64,000 nt of DNA from Bog-473 sp963840245 (GTDB lineage Bacteria > Actinomycetota > Acidimicrobiia > Acidimicrobiales > RAAP-2), in NCBI GenBank assembly GCA_963840245.1, contig CAWIYI010000023.1:1-64000 (forward strand), given 5' to 3'. The notes below the pieces were generated by a model that had not been told where the DNA came from, did no database searches, and saw nothing but the letters and a program-made list of their open reading frames with translations. The stretch's first letter is position 1. Each line of letters starts with the position of its first letter. Position numbers and translations under genes: made by a program. Below, in pieces: positions 50,567 to 59,446 of the stretch.

Positions 50567-50881
50567 ACGTCGTCCCGGTACGAACGAAACTCGGTCGTTG
50601 TCCGTGCGTTGACCAGGTCGGGTCGAACGGCCCTACTCGCTGCCTGAGGTCCCCGCCACAATCATCATCCGGGGGCGGGGTGACCGAGGTGAGTCTGGGG
50701 GTCACCCTGCCCTTTTTCGCGCCTGGCCTCGTTCCGACCTCCGCCGCCCGGCCACTGTCCCGTCGGCGGGGTCGGGACGGCGTACGAGCCCTTCCGGGGC
50801 CGCCCCGAGGACCGCGTGTCCGGACGCGGCCCGACCTGGGCAAAGATAGGAGCCGACCCAGGACGAGAGGGAACGAATGCC
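50567..50881. other. 315-bp intergenic region with an inverted repeat
   Basis: No gene seen. Inverted repeat GGGTGACC (50678-50685) and GGTCACCC (50700-50707), perfect 8-bp arms about 22 bp centre to centre, i.e. two turns of the helix, as for a dimeric regulator. A TTGACC hexamer near 50609 could be a -35 box. The repeat lies about 175 bp before the DUF2252 gene. Confidence 0.4.
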
Positions 50882-52266
50882 GTGAGCAGTGCCAACCGAG
50901 CAACAACGCTCGTCGCGGCGAAACACGATCTCGCCGCCACGAGCGCCGAGCGCCGCGAGATGGGGCGGCAGGCCCGGGTGCTGGCTCCCCGGGCCGACCT
51001 GGCCAACTGGGACGAGCGAAACCGCGGCCACGACCCCGTCGACACCATCCTGGCCCAGAACGCCAACCGGCTGCCCGAGCTCGCCCCGCTCCGGCACCAG
51101 CGCATGGCGATGTCGCCGTGGAACTTCTACCGCGGCGCGGCGGCGGTCATGGCGGCCGACCTGGCCTCCCGTCCGCACAGCCGCATCGAGGTGCAGCTCT
51201 GCGGGGACGCCCATGTCCTGAACTTCGGGCTCTGGGCCACACCGGAGCGCAACCTCAACTTCGATCTGCGCGACTTCGACGAGACCCTGCCCGGGCCCTT
51301 CGAGTGGGACGTGGCCCGCCTCGCCGCCAGCCTGGTGGTGGCGGCCCGGGAGAACGGGGTGAAGGCCAACAAGGCAGACGCCGCGGTGACGGCGGCGGTC
51401 GACGCCTACCGCAACCGGATGCGCTACTACGCCACGCTGCCGATCCTCGACATCTGGTACGAGGGCACGCGCTTCGACCAGTTCATCGACTACTTCGAAC
51501 CCGCTGACCGCGGTCAGGTGAAGGTGCAATTCGAGAAGAAGAAGGACACACGGACGAGCCGGGGTGCCTTCGAGAAGCTGACCACGGAGCGACGCGGGCG
51601 GGCCCGTATCACCCCGCAGCCCCCGCTGCGGGTGACGCTCGACGACGACGAGCAGGGTGACATCGTGGAGGGCCTGCTGGGCGGATACCGCCTCACGCTC
51701 CAGGAGGATCGCCGCCGGCTGTTCGACCGCTTCACCCCGGTGGACGTCGTCCGCCAGGTGGTGGGAGTCGGCAGCGTCGGCATGGTGGTGTATCTCGTGC
51801 TGCTCGAGGGGAGCGCAACGGGTGACCCGCTCTTCCTGCAGTGCAAGCAGGCCGGGCCCTCGGTCTACGAGACCTATACGTACTCGAGCGGGCACGACAA
51901 CCACGGCGCCCGGGTCATCGCGGGCAAGCGCATGGTGCAGAGTGCCACCGACATCTTCGTCGGCTGGGGTCCATGGGAGACCGGGACTTCTACGTCCGGC
52001 AGTTCCGCGACATGAAGCTGATCCCCACCACCGACCTCATCGCGCCCGTCCTGGTCGAGTTCGCCATCGCCTGCGGCAACACGCTGGCCCGGGCGCACGC
52101 CCGCTCCGGTGACCCGGAGTCCATCGACGCCTACATGGGCAAGAACGACTCGTTCACCAAGGCCATGTGCAAGTTCGCCCGTCTCTACGCCGACCAGAAC
52201 GAGCGGGACCACGCGGCGCTGATCGCCGCCATCCGGCGCGGCAAGGCGGAGAGCATCCTGGATTGA
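50882..52266 (+). CDS. DUF2252 family protein (single-base frameshift)
   Basis: DUF2252 protein, a kinase-like family of unknown function common in actinobacteria. Recognisable parts: RMAMSPWNFYRGAAAVMAADLA (family hallmark), CGDAHVLNFGLWATPERNLNFDLRDFDETLPGPFEWDVARLAAS (GDAHxxNFG and DFD...GPxxWDxxRLaxS), QCKQAGPSVYE, and after the break FYVRQFRDMK, CGNTLARAHARSGD, YADQNERDH. The frame breaks near 51970-51973; inserting one C restores a 461-residue protein ending at 52266. The GDAH...DFD pattern resembles aminoglycoside phosphotransferase-type kinases, but the activity is not known. GTG start. Confidence 0.88.
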
Positions 52267-52270
52267 AGCC

Positions 52271-54127
52271 CTACTTGGGCAGGAACAGCAGCGTGGCGTG
52301 GTTGGCGAAGTCGATGAGCGGCTGGGGCCACACGCCGAAGAGCACGGTCACCCCCGTGCACAGCGCGATGGCCAGACCGGTGAGCGGCGGGACCGCCACC
52401 CGCTCGGGCACCTCCTCCTCGGCCTCGGGCTCGGTCTCGGACTTCCCACCGGGCTCGGACTGGGCATGGATCTCGGGCTGGGCACGGACCTCGGGCTCAT
52501 CGCCGAGCTCGGCCTCGGCCCCGGCATCATCGCCGGCCAACAGGATCTGCTCGTTGAGCGTCGTCACCGAGTTGGCGGCGGCCGCCGGGGTGGCCCATGC
52601 CAGCCCGCCGCCCGTGCCGTTCCCCTCGGCGGAGGCCGCCACGATGGTGCCGCCCGCGGTCATGCCGCCTTCGGCCCCCAGGGCGGCCGAGCCGCCCGTC
52701 CCGCCCTCGGCCTCGCCCAGGCCGCCTCCGGCGTACATGAGGACGGCGACCCGCAGGTAGAAGTAGGCCGCGATGACCGCCGTCACCATGGCGATGGCGC
52801 CCAGCGGCACCTCGCCCGCCGCGATGGCGGCGAAGACGACCTGCACCTTGGCCCACAGGCCGGTCGTGAAGGGCGCGCCGGCCTGGGCCAGCAGCAGGAC
52901 GGCCAGCGCCAGGGCCAGCACCGGCTGGCGCCCGGCCAGGCCGCGATAGCGGGACAGGTCGTGGTCCGCGTCGCCCTCGCGCCCGAGCACGGTCACGATG
53001 GCGAAGCTGCCGATCACCATGAACATGTACGCGAAGAGGTAGTAGAGCGACGCGCTGGCGCCGCGGGCGGTGCCGGCCGTCACGCCCAGGAGGATGAATC
53101 CGGCATGGTTGATGGAGGAGTAGGCCAACATCCGCTTCACGTCGCGCTGGCGCAGGGCCACGAAGGCGCCGAGGACCAGTGACAGCACGGCCAGCCCGTA
53201 GATGATGGGCCGCCAATCGGTCTCGACGACACCGAAGGAGGAGAACAGGACGCGCAGCATGGCCGCGAAGGCACCCGCCTTGGCTATGGCCGCCATGAAG
53301 CCGGTGACGGGCGAGGGGGCGCCCTGGTACACGTCGGGCGTCCACATGTGGAACGGCACCGCCGCCACCTTGAAGGCGAAGCCGACGATCATCAGCGCCA
53401 GGCCGGCCAGCAGCAGGCCGTTGGTCAGGACGACGTTCTTGGACAGGAAGTCCGAGATCTGGGTCAGGTTCGTGGAACCGGTGGCCCCGTAGGTGAGCGC
53501 GATGCCGTAGATGAAGATGGCCGACGAGAAGCCGCCCAGAATGAAGTACTTGAGGGCGGCCTCGCCCGACGCGGCGCGCCGGTAGTTGAAGGCGGTCAGC
53601 ACGTACAGGGCGATGGAGAGGATCTCGAGACCCAGGAAGATGATGATCAGGTCGTTGGCGATCGCCATCAACATGGCGCCCGACGCCGACATCATCGCCA
53701 GCACGTGGAACTCCGCTCCCTGCGTCCCCTCCCGCCGCAGGTAGCCGTCCGCCACGAGGGCGCTGAGCAGCATGGCGATGGCGACCAGCATCACCACGAA
53801 CACGCTGAAGCCGTCCATGACGACCGACTGCTTCACGTAGGTGTGGGCCCCGTGCTGTTGCACGTCGGACCATTGCCAGAGGGCCACGCCCAGCGCACCG
53901 CCGGAGATGACCACCGTGGAGATGGTGCTCACCCGCACCCGCAGCGGCCGGCGCACCAGTGAGGCCACGCCGAGGAGGACGACGGCACCGCCGATCATGA
54001 TGATGGGCGGCAGGATGGCCAGCCAGCGGATGGGCGGCACCGTGATGCTGTTCGACGCCGCGTGCGCCGCGTGCGTGGCGGCGGCGTGGCGACGTGGACG
54101 GCGGCGATCACTTGACCCCCTCCACAC
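52271..54127 (-). CDS. nuoN: NADH-quinone oxidoreductase subunit N
   Basis: Antiporter-like membrane subunit of complex I (618 residues in the longest frame). Landmarks: FLGLEILSIALYVLTAFNYRRAASGEAALKYFILGGFSSAIFIYG (key Glu and Lys), FKVAAVPFHMWTPDVYQGAPSPVTGFMAAIAKAGAF, RMLAYSSINHAGFILLG. Unusually, a ~130-residue Gly/Ala/Glu/Pro-rich hydrophilic insert precedes the last helix. The start is uncertain: the ATG at 54127 lies inside nuoM, and a GTG at 54111 overlapping the nuoM stop gives a more typical start (VIAAVHVAT) but in another frame, so a small indel near 54080 is possible. Confidence 0.93.
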   Translation of the reverse strand: MWRGSSDRRRPRRHAAATHAAHAASNSITVPPIRWLAILPPIIMIGGAVVLLGVASLVRRPLRVRVSTISTVVISGGALGVALWQWSDVQQHGAHTYVKQSVVMDGFSVFVVMLVAIAMLLSALVADGYLRREGTQGAEFHVLAMMSASGAMLMAIANDLIIIFLGLEILSIALYVLTAFNYRRAASGEAALKYFILGGFSSAIFIYGIALTYGATGSTNLTQISDFLSKNVVLTNGLLLAGLALMIVGFAFKVAAVPFHMWTPDVYQGAPSPVTGFMAAIAKAGAFAAMLRVLFSSFGVVETDWRPIIYGLAVLSLVLGAFVALRQRDVKRMLAYSSINHAGFILLGVTAGTARGASASLYYLFAYMFMVIGSFAIVTVLGREGDADHDLSRYRGLAGRQPVLALALAVLLLAQAGAPFTTGLWAKVQVVFAAIAAGEVPLGAIAMVTAVIAAYFYLRVAVLMYAGGGLGEAEGGTGGSAALGAEGGMTAGGTIVAASAEGNGTGGGLAWATPAAAANSVTTLNEQILLAGDDAGAEAELGDEPEVRAQPEIHAQSEPGGKSETEPEAEEEVPERVAVPPLTGLAIALCTGVTVLFGVWPQPLIDFANHATLLFLPK

Positions 54128-55652
54128 CCCGGACCGCCACCGGCGGCTCGGCGTGGCCGGTCTTGGACTCGACGTGGGCGATCAACTGGTTGACCGACGG
54201 GTTGATGCGGTCGAGCACCGGCTTGGGGTAGACGCCCAGGAACACGATGAGGATGATGAGCGGCGCCATCACGAGCCGCTCCAGGAGGACGAGGTCACGC
54301 GTCTTCTCGTCGGCCTCGCGCGGCTCGCCGTGGAAGACCTGCTGGTAGGCCCAGAGCAGGTAGATGGCGGCCACGATCACGCCGAGGATGGCGACGACGG
54401 CCCACCAGCGGTGGGTGATGAAGGTGCCCGAGAGCACGAGGAACTCGCTGACGAAGCCGTTGAGGCCGGGCACGCCGATGGAGGCCAGCATGACCACGGT
54501 GAAGAGGGCCGCCATCACGGGCGCCGCCTTCTGGAGCCCGCGCAGCTCGCTCGTCTGCCAGGTGCCCCGGCGCTCGTAGATGAAGCCGATGAGGATGAAC
54601 AGACCCGCCACGATGAGCCCGTGGTTGAGCATGAGGAGGACGGCGCCGGCCAGGCCCTGCGTGCTCAGCGAGAAGGTGCCGAGTGCGATGAAACCGATCC
54701 CGGCCAGCGAGGAATAGGCGACCAGGCGCTTCAGGTCGCGCTGGGCGCAGGCCACGATGGCGCCGTAGACGATGCCGATCACGGCCAGCGTGAGGAGCAG
54801 CGGGGCCAGCGTGCGGGTGGCCTGGGGGAAGAGGCTGAGGTCGAAACGGATGAGGCCGTAGGTGCCCAGCTTGGCCAGCACGCCGGCGAGGAGCACCGAG
54901 CCCTCCTCCGAGGCCTCCGTGTAGGCGTCGGGCGACCAGGTGTGGAACGGGAAGAGCGGCGCCTTGATCGCGAAGGCCGAGGTGAAGGCCAGGAACAAGA
55001 GGATGCCCGTCGTCGACGACAGGTGGGTCTGCATGAGCGGCCCGAGCTCGAAGGTGAGGTAGTGGTACTGCGACTGGTGGATGAAGGCCAGCGCCAGGAT
55101 CCCGACCAGGAGGAAGGCCGAGCCGAGGAAGGTGTAGAGGAAGAACTTGATGGCCGCGTAGGCGCGCCGCTGGTGTCCCCAGCCGGCGATGATGAAGTAC
55201 GAGGGCACCAGGGTGAGCTCGAACATGAAGAAGAAGACGATGAGGTCGAGCGACAGGAAGCTCCCCATCACGGCCGCCTCGAGCAGCAGGATCCAGGCGA
55301 AGTAGGCCCGGGTGTTCTGGCGGTTGCGCCCGAGGATGATGGCCAGCGGGAACAGCAGGGCGGTCAGCAGCACCAAGAAGATGGAGATGCCGTCGATCCC
55401 GAGGTACCAGTGCACCCCGAGGCTGCTCCCGGTGTACTCGTGGTTCGAGACCAGTTGGAAGCCGCCGTCGTGCACCTTCATGGCGATGAGCGCCAGGACG
55501 GCGATGACCGCGGTGACCAGCGAGACGATCAGGGCGACGACGTAGGGGATCTCCCGCTGCAGGGTCCGGTCGAGGCCGAGCAGGCCGAGCGCCGCGGCCC
55601 CGATGGCCGGCAGCAGGATCAGCAGGGTGAGGAACGGGACGGAATGCGTCAT
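54108..55652 (-). CDS. nuoM: NADH-quinone oxidoreductase subunit M
   Basis: A 514-residue antiporter-like subunit of complex I with ~14 helices. FFFMFELTLVPSYFIIAGWGHQRRAYAAIKFFLYTFLGS carries the conserved Glu and Lys; LFPFHTWSPDAYTEASEEGSVLLAGVLAKLGTYGLIRF and AYSSLAGIGFIALG are family signatures. It pumps protons through the membrane arm. The ATG overlaps the nuoL stop (ATGA). Confidence 0.95.
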   Translation of the reverse strand: MTHSVPFLTLLILLPAIGAAALGLLGLDRTLQREIPYVVALIVSLVTAVIAVLALIAMKVHDGGFQLVSNHEYTGSSLGVHWYLGIDGISIFLVLLTALLFPLAIILGRNRQNTRAYFAWILLLEAAVMGSFLSLDLIVFFFMFELTLVPSYFIIAGWGHQRRAYAAIKFFLYTFLGSAFLLVGILALAFIHQSQYHYLTFELGPLMQTHLSSTTGILLFLAFTSAFAIKAPLFPFHTWSPDAYTEASEEGSVLLAGVLAKLGTYGLIRFDLSLFPQATRTLAPLLLTLAVIGIVYGAIVACAQRDLKRLVAYSSLAGIGFIALGTFSLSTQGLAGAVLLMLNHGLIVAGLFILIGFIYERRGTWQTSELRGLQKAAPVMAALFTVVMLASIGVPGLNGFVSEFLVLSGTFITHRWWAVVAILGVIVAAIYLLWAYQQVFHGEPREADEKTRDLVLLERLVMAPLIILIVFLGVYPKPVLDRINPSVNQLIAHVESKTGHAEPPVAVRGVEGVK

Positions 55653-57565
55653 CCCCACCACGTCCGGCTCAGCAGGAAGGCGATGATGAGGGCCATCCCG
55701 AGGGCGATGCCCAGCGCGTAGTTCCGGGCGTAGCCGGTCTGCAGCTTGCGGGCCGCACTGCCCGTGGCCTTGGCCAGGTGTGCGGTGCCGTTGACCGCCC
55801 CGTCGATGATGCGGGCGTCGACCACCCAGGCGAAGAACGTGGCCAGCCGCTGGCTCGGCCGCCCGATGACGGTGTCGTAGAAGTCGTCCCAGTACCAGAC
55901 CCGCTGCAGGAAGGCCGGCTCGAGGCGGGGCTGGTAGACCTCGGCGCCCCGCCACAGCCACCAGCCGACGATCACCCCGATGAACGCCGCCGCGATGTCC
56001 GCCAGCGCCAGGGCCCATTCCGCCCCATCGCTGAGATGGTCGTTGAAGAGAGAGCCGGCGAAGACGGGGGCCAGGAAGTTCTGCAGGTCGTCGGTGTGGA
56101 CCCAGGGCAGCTCGAGCGCGCCGGCGAAGAAGGCGAAGAAGGCGAGGACGATGAGCGGGATGCGCATGATCCAGGGCGATTCGTGCGGCGTGTCCAGCGC
56201 CGGCTCCCCGTGGGGGCCGGGCTTGTCGAAGCGCTCCTCGCCGCCGAAGGCCAGGACCTCCAGCCGGCTCATGTAGTACGCCGTCAGCACGGCGGTGATC
56301 AGGCCGATCACCCACAGCGGCTTGTAGTGGGCGAAGGTGTTGTCCAGGACGTCGCCCTTGGCCCAGAAGCCCGAGAGCGGCGGGATGCCGGCGATGGCCA
56401 GGAACCCGATGGTGAAGGTCACCGTGGTCCACTTCATGTAGCGGCGCAGCGCGCCCATGCGCTTGAGGTCCTGCTCGTCGTGGAGCCCGTGGATGACCGA
56501 GCCCGCTCCGAGGAAGAGCAGGCCTTTGAAGAAGGCGTGCGCCACCATGAGGAACACGGCCGCGATGTAGGCGCCCGAACCGACGGCGAGGATCATGTAG
56601 CCGATCTGCGAGACGGTCGAGAAGGCGAGCACCTTCTTGATGTCCTGCTGCGCACAGGCGATGGTGGCGGCGGTGAACGCGGTCACCGCGCCGATGATCG
56701 CGATCACCTCCGTGCCGTTCGACGTGAGGTGCAGCAGGGGATTCATCCGGCACAGCAGGTAGACCCCGGCCGTGACCATGGTGGCGGCGTGGATGAGGGC
56801 CGAGACCGGGGTCGGGCCCTCCATGGCGTCGGGCAACCAGTTGAACAGGGGGATCTGGGCCGATTTCCCGGCCGCGGCCAGGAACAGCAGCAGCACCGCG
56901 GCGGTGGCCGTGGCGCCGCCCAGGTGCGAGAGCTGGCCGAAGATCCCCCCGCCCGGCCCGCTCTCGTACTGGATGGTCCCCGTCTTCTCGAAGATCAGGA
57001 AGATGGCCAGCAGGAAGCCGACGTCGCCGATGCGGTTGTAGATGAAGGCCTTCTTGCCGGCGGAGGCGGCCGCTTCGCGCTGGAACCAGAAGGCCACCAG
57101 CCAGTAGGAGCAGACGCCCACGCCCTCCCAGCCGACGAACGTCAGCAACAGGTTGTCCGCCAGCACCAGCAGCAACATGGAGAACACGAACAGGTTCAGG
57201 TAGATGAAGAACTTCGTGTAGTCCCGGTCGCCCTTCATGTAGCCGATGGAGTACAGGTGGATGAAGGCGCTGACGAACGTGATGAACATGCACATCGTCA
57301 TGGAGAGGGGGTCCACCAGCGTGCCGACCGGGACCGACAGTCCGCCCGTGCTGAACCAGGTGAAGTAGTTGTCCACCACCACCCGGCCGTTGTCGGGCAG
57401 GCCGAGGAGGCCGGCCAGGACGATGCAGGCCACGACGAAGGCGCCCCCGACGGCGACCGTCCCGACCCAGCCCGCTACCGGGTCGCCGATGCGGCGCCCG
57501 AAGGCCAGGAGGAACAGGAAGCCCGCGAGGGGCAGCAGCAACATGAGGTACGCGAGATGGACCAC
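55649..57565 (-). CDS. nuoL: NADH-quinone oxidoreductase subunit L
   Basis: A 638-residue antiporter-like subunit that also carries the long lateral helix. Signatures: FVGWEGVGVCSYWLVAFWFQ, AFIYNRIGDVGFLLAIFLIF, LFNWLPDAMEGPTPVSALIHAATMVTAGVYLL, FSTVSQIGYMILAVG, LFLGAGSVIHGLHDEQDLKRMG. Ends with helices in the order typical of NuoL. ATG 57563-57565, four bases after the nuoK stop. Confidence 0.96.
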   Translation of the reverse strand: MVHLAYLMLLLPLAGFLFLLAFGRRIGDPVAGWVGTVAVGGAFVVACIVLAGLLGLPDNGRVVVDNYFTWFSTGGLSVPVGTLVDPLSMTMCMFITFVSAFIHLYSIGYMKGDRDYTKFFIYLNLFVFSMLLLVLADNLLLTFVGWEGVGVCSYWLVAFWFQREAAASAGKKAFIYNRIGDVGFLLAIFLIFEKTGTIQYESGPGGGIFGQLSHLGGATATAAVLLLFLAAAGKSAQIPLFNWLPDAMEGPTPVSALIHAATMVTAGVYLLCRMNPLLHLTSNGTEVIAIIGAVTAFTAATIACAQQDIKKVLAFSTVSQIGYMILAVGSGAYIAAVFLMVAHAFFKGLLFLGAGSVIHGLHDEQDLKRMGALRRYMKWTTVTFTIGFLAIAGIPPLSGFWAKGDVLDNTFAHYKPLWVIGLITAVLTAYYMSRLEVLAFGGEERFDKPGPHGEPALDTPHESPWIMRIPLIVLAFFAFFAGALELPWVHTDDLQNFLAPVFAGSLFNDHLSDGAEWALALADIAAAFIGVIVGWWLWRGAEVYQPRLEPAFLQRVWYWDDFYDTVIGRPSQRLATFFAWVVDARIIDGAVNGTAHLAKATGSAARKLQTGYARNYALGIALGMALIIAFLLSRTWWG

Positions 57566-57569
57566 CGGG

Positions 57570-57875
57570 TCAGCCCTTCAGCGAGTCCAGGTCGTCCGCC
57601 ACCGTCGTCTCACGGCGGCGGAAGTTGGTCACCACGATGCCCAGGCCCACCACGACCTCGGCCGCCGCCACCACGAGGACGAAGAACACGATGGCCTGCC
57701 CGCCGATGTCGTTGAGCATGCGGGCGAAGGTGACGAAGGTGAGGTTGGCCGCGTTGAGCATCAGCTCGATGCACATGAACATGATCAGGATGTTGCGCCG
57801 CACCAGCAGGCCGATGGCGCCGATGGTGAAGACGATGGCGGCCAGGCCGAGGTACCAGGCTCCCGAGAGGCTCAT
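57570..57875 (-). CDS. nuoK: NADH-quinone oxidoreductase subunit K
   Basis: A 101-residue three-helix subunit: YLGLAAIVFTIGAIGLLV, ILIMFMCIELMLNAANLTFV (the conserved membrane Glu of CIELMLNA), and IVFFVLVVAAAEVVVGLGIVV (second Glu in AAAEVVVG). Normal length. The ATG overlaps the nuoJ stop (ATGA). Confidence 0.95.
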   Translation of the reverse strand: MSLSGAWYLGLAAIVFTIGAIGLLVRRNILIMFMCIELMLNAANLTFVTFARMLNDIGGQAIVFFVLVVAAAEVVVGLGIVVTNFRRRETTVADDLDSLKG

Positions 57876-58501
57876 GCCGGCAGGTCGCTCTCGGTGCTGT
57901 CCTCGTCGTGCTCGGCGTGGACCGTCGGCGGGCGGCGGGCCAGCACCACGGCGCCGACCACCGCGATGACCAGGAGGGCGGCGGTGGCCTCGAAGGCGAA
58001 GAGGTAGGTCGTGAACAGCTGCTTGCCCAGCTGGGCCGGCTCCCCCGCCGGCGAGGACGGGCCGGCGACGTGGCCCTGGATCGGCCCCACCACCTGCTTG
58101 GCCCCGGTGACCCAGTGCGCCGTGGCCGCCATGGCCAGCACGCCGGCGAGGGTGATCAGGGAGAGGACGATGGCCAGGGGGCGCTGGCCGGCCAGCGGTT
58201 CGGTCCTGATGTTCTCGGCGCGGTCGACGCCGAGGAACATGATCACGAAGAGGAAGAGGACGACGATGGCGCCGGCGTAGACGATGATCTGCACCGCGGC
58301 CAGGAAGTCGGCCTCCTGCTCGATGAAGAGCACGGCGACCCCGAAGAGCGTCATCACCAGGCTGAGGGCGGCGTGCACCGGGTTGCGCGACGTGACGACG
58401 CCGACCGAGCCGACCAGGATCACCGCCGCCGCGGCGGCGAAGACCAGGATGTCGGGCCAGGTGGCGCGCGTGGCAGCCAGCAGGGGCACGGCGTGGAGCA
58501 T
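57872..58501 (-). CDS. nuoJ: NADH-quinone oxidoreductase subunit J
   Basis: A 209-residue subunit with five helices: ILVFAAAAAVILVGSVGVV, AALSLVMTLFGVAVLFI, FLAAVQIIVYAGAIVVLFLFVIMFLG (the conserved NuoJ signature with Tyr), LAIVLSLITLAGVLAMAA, and FAFEATAALLVIAVVGAVVLA, ending in an acidic tail. Starts three bases after nuoI. Confidence 0.94.
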   Translation of the reverse strand: MLHAVPLLAATRATWPDILVFAAAAAVILVGSVGVVTSRNPVHAALSLVMTLFGVAVLFIEQEADFLAAVQIIVYAGAIVVLFLFVIMFLGVDRAENIRTEPLAGQRPLAIVLSLITLAGVLAMAATAHWVTGAKQVVGPIQGHVAGPSSPAGEPAQLGKQLFTTYLFAFEATAALLVIAVVGAVVLARRPPTVHAEHDEDSTESDLPA

Positions 58502-58504
58502 GGG

Positions 58505-59446
58505 TCAGGCGCTCCCCGGGGCGCCGTCGCCGGGCGACACGCTGTGGGTGATCGCCGCTTCGGCCTTCTCCGAACCTGCCTCCGCCTTCTCCGAACTTGC
58601 CTCCGCCTTCTCGGCCTTGGCCTCCGCCTTGGCCGCCTTGCGCGAGGCCCTCGACTGCTTCATGCGGGCCCGGGTGGCGTCCAGCTTCTTGCGGTTGGCC
58701 GCCGCCCCCTCCTTGGCCCGCCAGACGCGGCCCTGCATGCCGCGGTGGGCCAGCGGGATGTCCTCGTCGAGCAGGTGGGCCTCGAGCACCTCGCGCAGCG
58801 GCTTGGTCCCGGTGGCGTCGTCGTCGCGCCGGCCCGACTGGCCGCCCTCGGGCGCCCGCACGCCGTAGCCGAGCTCGCCCGCCCACTGGACCTCGCCCTC
58901 GTAGGCCGCGCTGCCCGACGGGGACGTGGCGCGCATCCAGCCGGACGTCATCAGGTCGTCGCCCTCCCGCCAGTCCTCCCACGGCAGCTTCTTCGGCGTG
59001 CCGTCGTCGTTCACCACGAGCTCTTCCTTCGTGTAGATGGCGTCAGAGCGGTTGGTGAAGGAGAACTCGAACAGCTTGGACTCGGTGATGGCCTCGGTCG
59101 GGCAGGCTTCGACGCACATGTCGCAGTGGATGCAGCGCAGGTAGTTGATCTCGTAGACGTAGCCGTAGCGTTCCCCGGGCGACACCGGGTGATCGGGCGG
59201 GTTGTCGAGGCCGCGCACGTAGATGCAGTCGGCCGGGCACACACCGGCGCAGAGCTCGCAGCCGATGCACTTCTCCATGCCGTCCTCGTAGCGGTTGAGG
59301 ACGTGGCGGCCGTGCTGGCGCGGCTGCTTGGGCTTCTTCTCGTCGGGATACTTCGAGGTGACCCGCGGCCGGGTCAGATGCTGGAAGGTCAGCTTGAAGC
59401 CGCCCAGGAAGGACAGCTGGTCCTTCATCTCGTCACCGACGCCCAT
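58505..59446 (-). CDS. nuoI: NADH-quinone oxidoreductase subunit I with long C-terminal extension
   Basis: A 313-residue 2x[4Fe-4S] ferredoxin-like subunit. Cluster motifs are CIGCELCAGVCP and CIHCDMCVEACP, in the peripheral arm carrying electrons toward the quinone site. The core ends near residue 190. The remaining ~120 residues form an unusual hydrophilic extension, first Gly/Asp/Arg-rich, then strongly Lys/Ala/Glu-rich and helical, with seven-residue repeats of the EKAEASS type. The ATG overlaps the nuoH stop by one base. Confidence 0.94.
   Translation of the reverse strand: MGVGDEMKDQLSFLGGFKLTFQHLTRPRVTSKYPDEKKPKQPRQHGRHVLNRYEDGMEKCIGCELCAGVCPADCIYVRGLDNPPDHPVSPGERYGYVYEINYLRCIHCDMCVEACPTEAITESKLFEFSFTNRSDAIYTKEELVVNDDGTPKKLPWEDWREGDDLMTSGWMRATSPSGSAAYEGEVQWAGELGYGVRAPEGGQSGRRDDDATGTKPLREVLEAHLLDEDIPLAHRGMQGRVWRAKEGAAANRKKLDATRARMKQSRASRKAAKAEAKAEKAEASSEKAEAGSEKAEAAITHSVSPGDGAPGSA
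58561..58623. repeat. 21-bp tandem repeat in nuoI
   Basis: Three near-identical 21-bp units (58561-58581, 58582-58602, 58603-58623), each containing GCCTTCTC, encode on the minus strand heptapeptide repeats related to EKAEAGS/EKAEASS/EKAEAKA in the NuoI C-terminal extension. The third copy has diverged. Confidence 0.7.

Noticed and set aside
54127..57293. Open frame extending nuoM upstream across nuoL as a ~1060-residue protein
   Set aside because: The upstream part is a shadow of nuoL. The real nuoM starts at 55652 by an ATGA overlap.
58561..58650. Short tandem repeats considered as a CRISPR array
   Set aside because: No spacers; contiguous in-frame 21-bp units inside nuoI.
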